From positions 1-5,233 of the forward strand of contig DAOVJL010000110.1 of NCBI GenBank assembly GCA_030673275.1: 5,233 bases of DNA, read 5' to 3'. The first letter of the stretch is position 1. The number at the start of each line of letters is the position of its first letter. A model generated the notes under the pieces. That model did no database searches, was not told where the DNA came from, and saw nothing but the letters and a program-made list of their open reading frames with translations. This stretch comes from Sulfurimonas sp. GTDB taxonomy: Bacteria > Campylobacterota > Campylobacteria > Campylobacterales > Sulfurimonadaceae. A program made the translations under genes and the position numbers. Positions 4,649-5,233 of this stretch are shown here, one piece after another.

Positions 4649-5233
4649 TTAAAGAGCTAAATAATTTTTAATATCATCAGCTCTATTTGTCAACTCCCAG
4701 GTAAAGCCATCTTCTTCTCTTCCAAAGTGACCATACGCAGCGGTTTTTCTATATATTGGACGGAGTAAGTCAAGAGAATCAATAATTCCCTTGGGAGATA
4801 AATCAAAAAGTTCTTTCACACACTTCTCTATTCTTTCTTCATCTACTCTGCCCGTTCCATGAGTATCTACCAATATAGAAGTTGGCTGAACTACACCTAT
4901 TGCATATGAGACTTGGATAGTTGCCTTGTCACAAGCTCCAGATGCTACTAAGTTTTTAGCAACATGACGAGCTGCATATGCTGCACTTCTGTCAACTTTA
5001 GTCGGGTCTTTTCCTGAAAATGCACCACCACCATGAGGGCATGAACCACCATAAGTATCAACAATAATTTTTCTGCCTGTTAAGCCTGCATCACCTTGAG
5101 GACCGCCAATTACAAATTTTCCAGTTGGATTGATATGAAATATTGTATCTTCACTCATCATATCCGCCGGAATAACTTGTTTTATTACTTCATTGATTAC
5201 ATCTTCATGAATCTTCTCTTGAGATACATCGGG
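4649..5233 (-). CDS. metK: S-adenosylmethionine synthetase, C-terminal half (start outside window)
   Basis: Makes S-adenosylmethionine, the main methyl donor, from methionine and ATP. The frame is open to the right edge, so the 194 codons here are the C-terminal half of a protein usually about 385-400 residues long; the methionines near 5161 are internal. Conserved MetK segments appear in order: [19 protein letters not shown] (about residues 32-50 of the visible part), [14 protein letters not shown], the signature [19 protein letters not shown] (68-86), QVSYAIGV, and near the end [14 protein letters not shown]. The protein ends with NYLAL and TAA. It lies upstream of the ferredoxin gene, separated by about 116 bases, and could be transcribed with it or separately. 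Confidence 0.97.
   Translation of the reverse strand, partial: PDVSQEKIHEDVINEVIKQVIPADMMSEDTIFHINPTGKFVIGGPQGDAGLTGRKIIVDTYGGSCPHGGGAFSGKDPTKVDRSAAYAARHVAKNLVASGACDKATIQVSYAIGVVQPTSILVDTHGTGRVDEERIEKCVKELFDLSPKGIIDSLDLLRPIYRKTAAYGHFGREEDGFTWELTNRADDIKNYLAL

Noticed and set aside
4649..5161. metK starting at the methionine pair near 5161
   Set aside because: The same frame continues to the window edge with further MetK-like residues, and the N-terminal domain is missing, so these are internal methionines of a gene cut by the window.

Overview
The window looks like a chromosomal segment from a free-living Campylobacterota (epsilonproteobacterium), most like Sulfurimonas or its relatives. It is AT-rich with tightly packed genes. 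The minus-strand gene order metK - ferredoxin - ndk - yceD-like (DUF177) - rpmF - plsX - fabH resembles the ndk/rpmF/plsX/fabH cluster I recall from Helicobacter and Campylobacter. The genus is an inference from gene order and protein character; no database search was run.

Right part (about 4105-5233, minus strand). The C-terminal half of S-adenosylmethionine synthetase (metK) enters from the right edge. A 14-residue-per-arm imperfect inverted repeat follows, then a 2[4Fe-4S] ferredoxin of the Alvin type, then a G.U-rich hairpin. A consensus TATAAT box lies just ahead of ndk.

Middle part (1058-4104, minus strand). This is one tight operon: ndk, an unrecognised 30-codon frame, the DUF177/YceD-like protein, ribosomal protein bL32 (rpmF, 49 codons), phosphate acyltransferase (plsX) and beta-ketoacyl-ACP synthase III (fabH). 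It joins nucleotide supply, ribosome assembly and the first steps of phospholipid and fatty acid synthesis. Several junctions suggest translational coupling: ATGA between the 30-codon frame and yceD, TAGTAAATG between rpmF and plsX, and TAATG between plsX and fabH. A hairpin that buries the yceD start codon may make yceD translation depend on the upstream small frame. The operon ends at a nested palindromic element of about 110 bp.

Left part (1-1057). A HIT-family gene on the plus strand converges on the fabH operon. Divergent from it, a strong minus-strand sigma70-type promoter drives a leader of about 220 nt. The leader holds a well-formed GEMM-I (cyclic di-GMP-I) riboswitch aptamer, then a candidate expression platform, then a gene for a secreted protein with a signal peptide that leaves the window after 40 codons. 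This riboswitch-controlled exported protein is the most interesting element here: it suggests that c-di-GMP controls a surface or periplasmic function.
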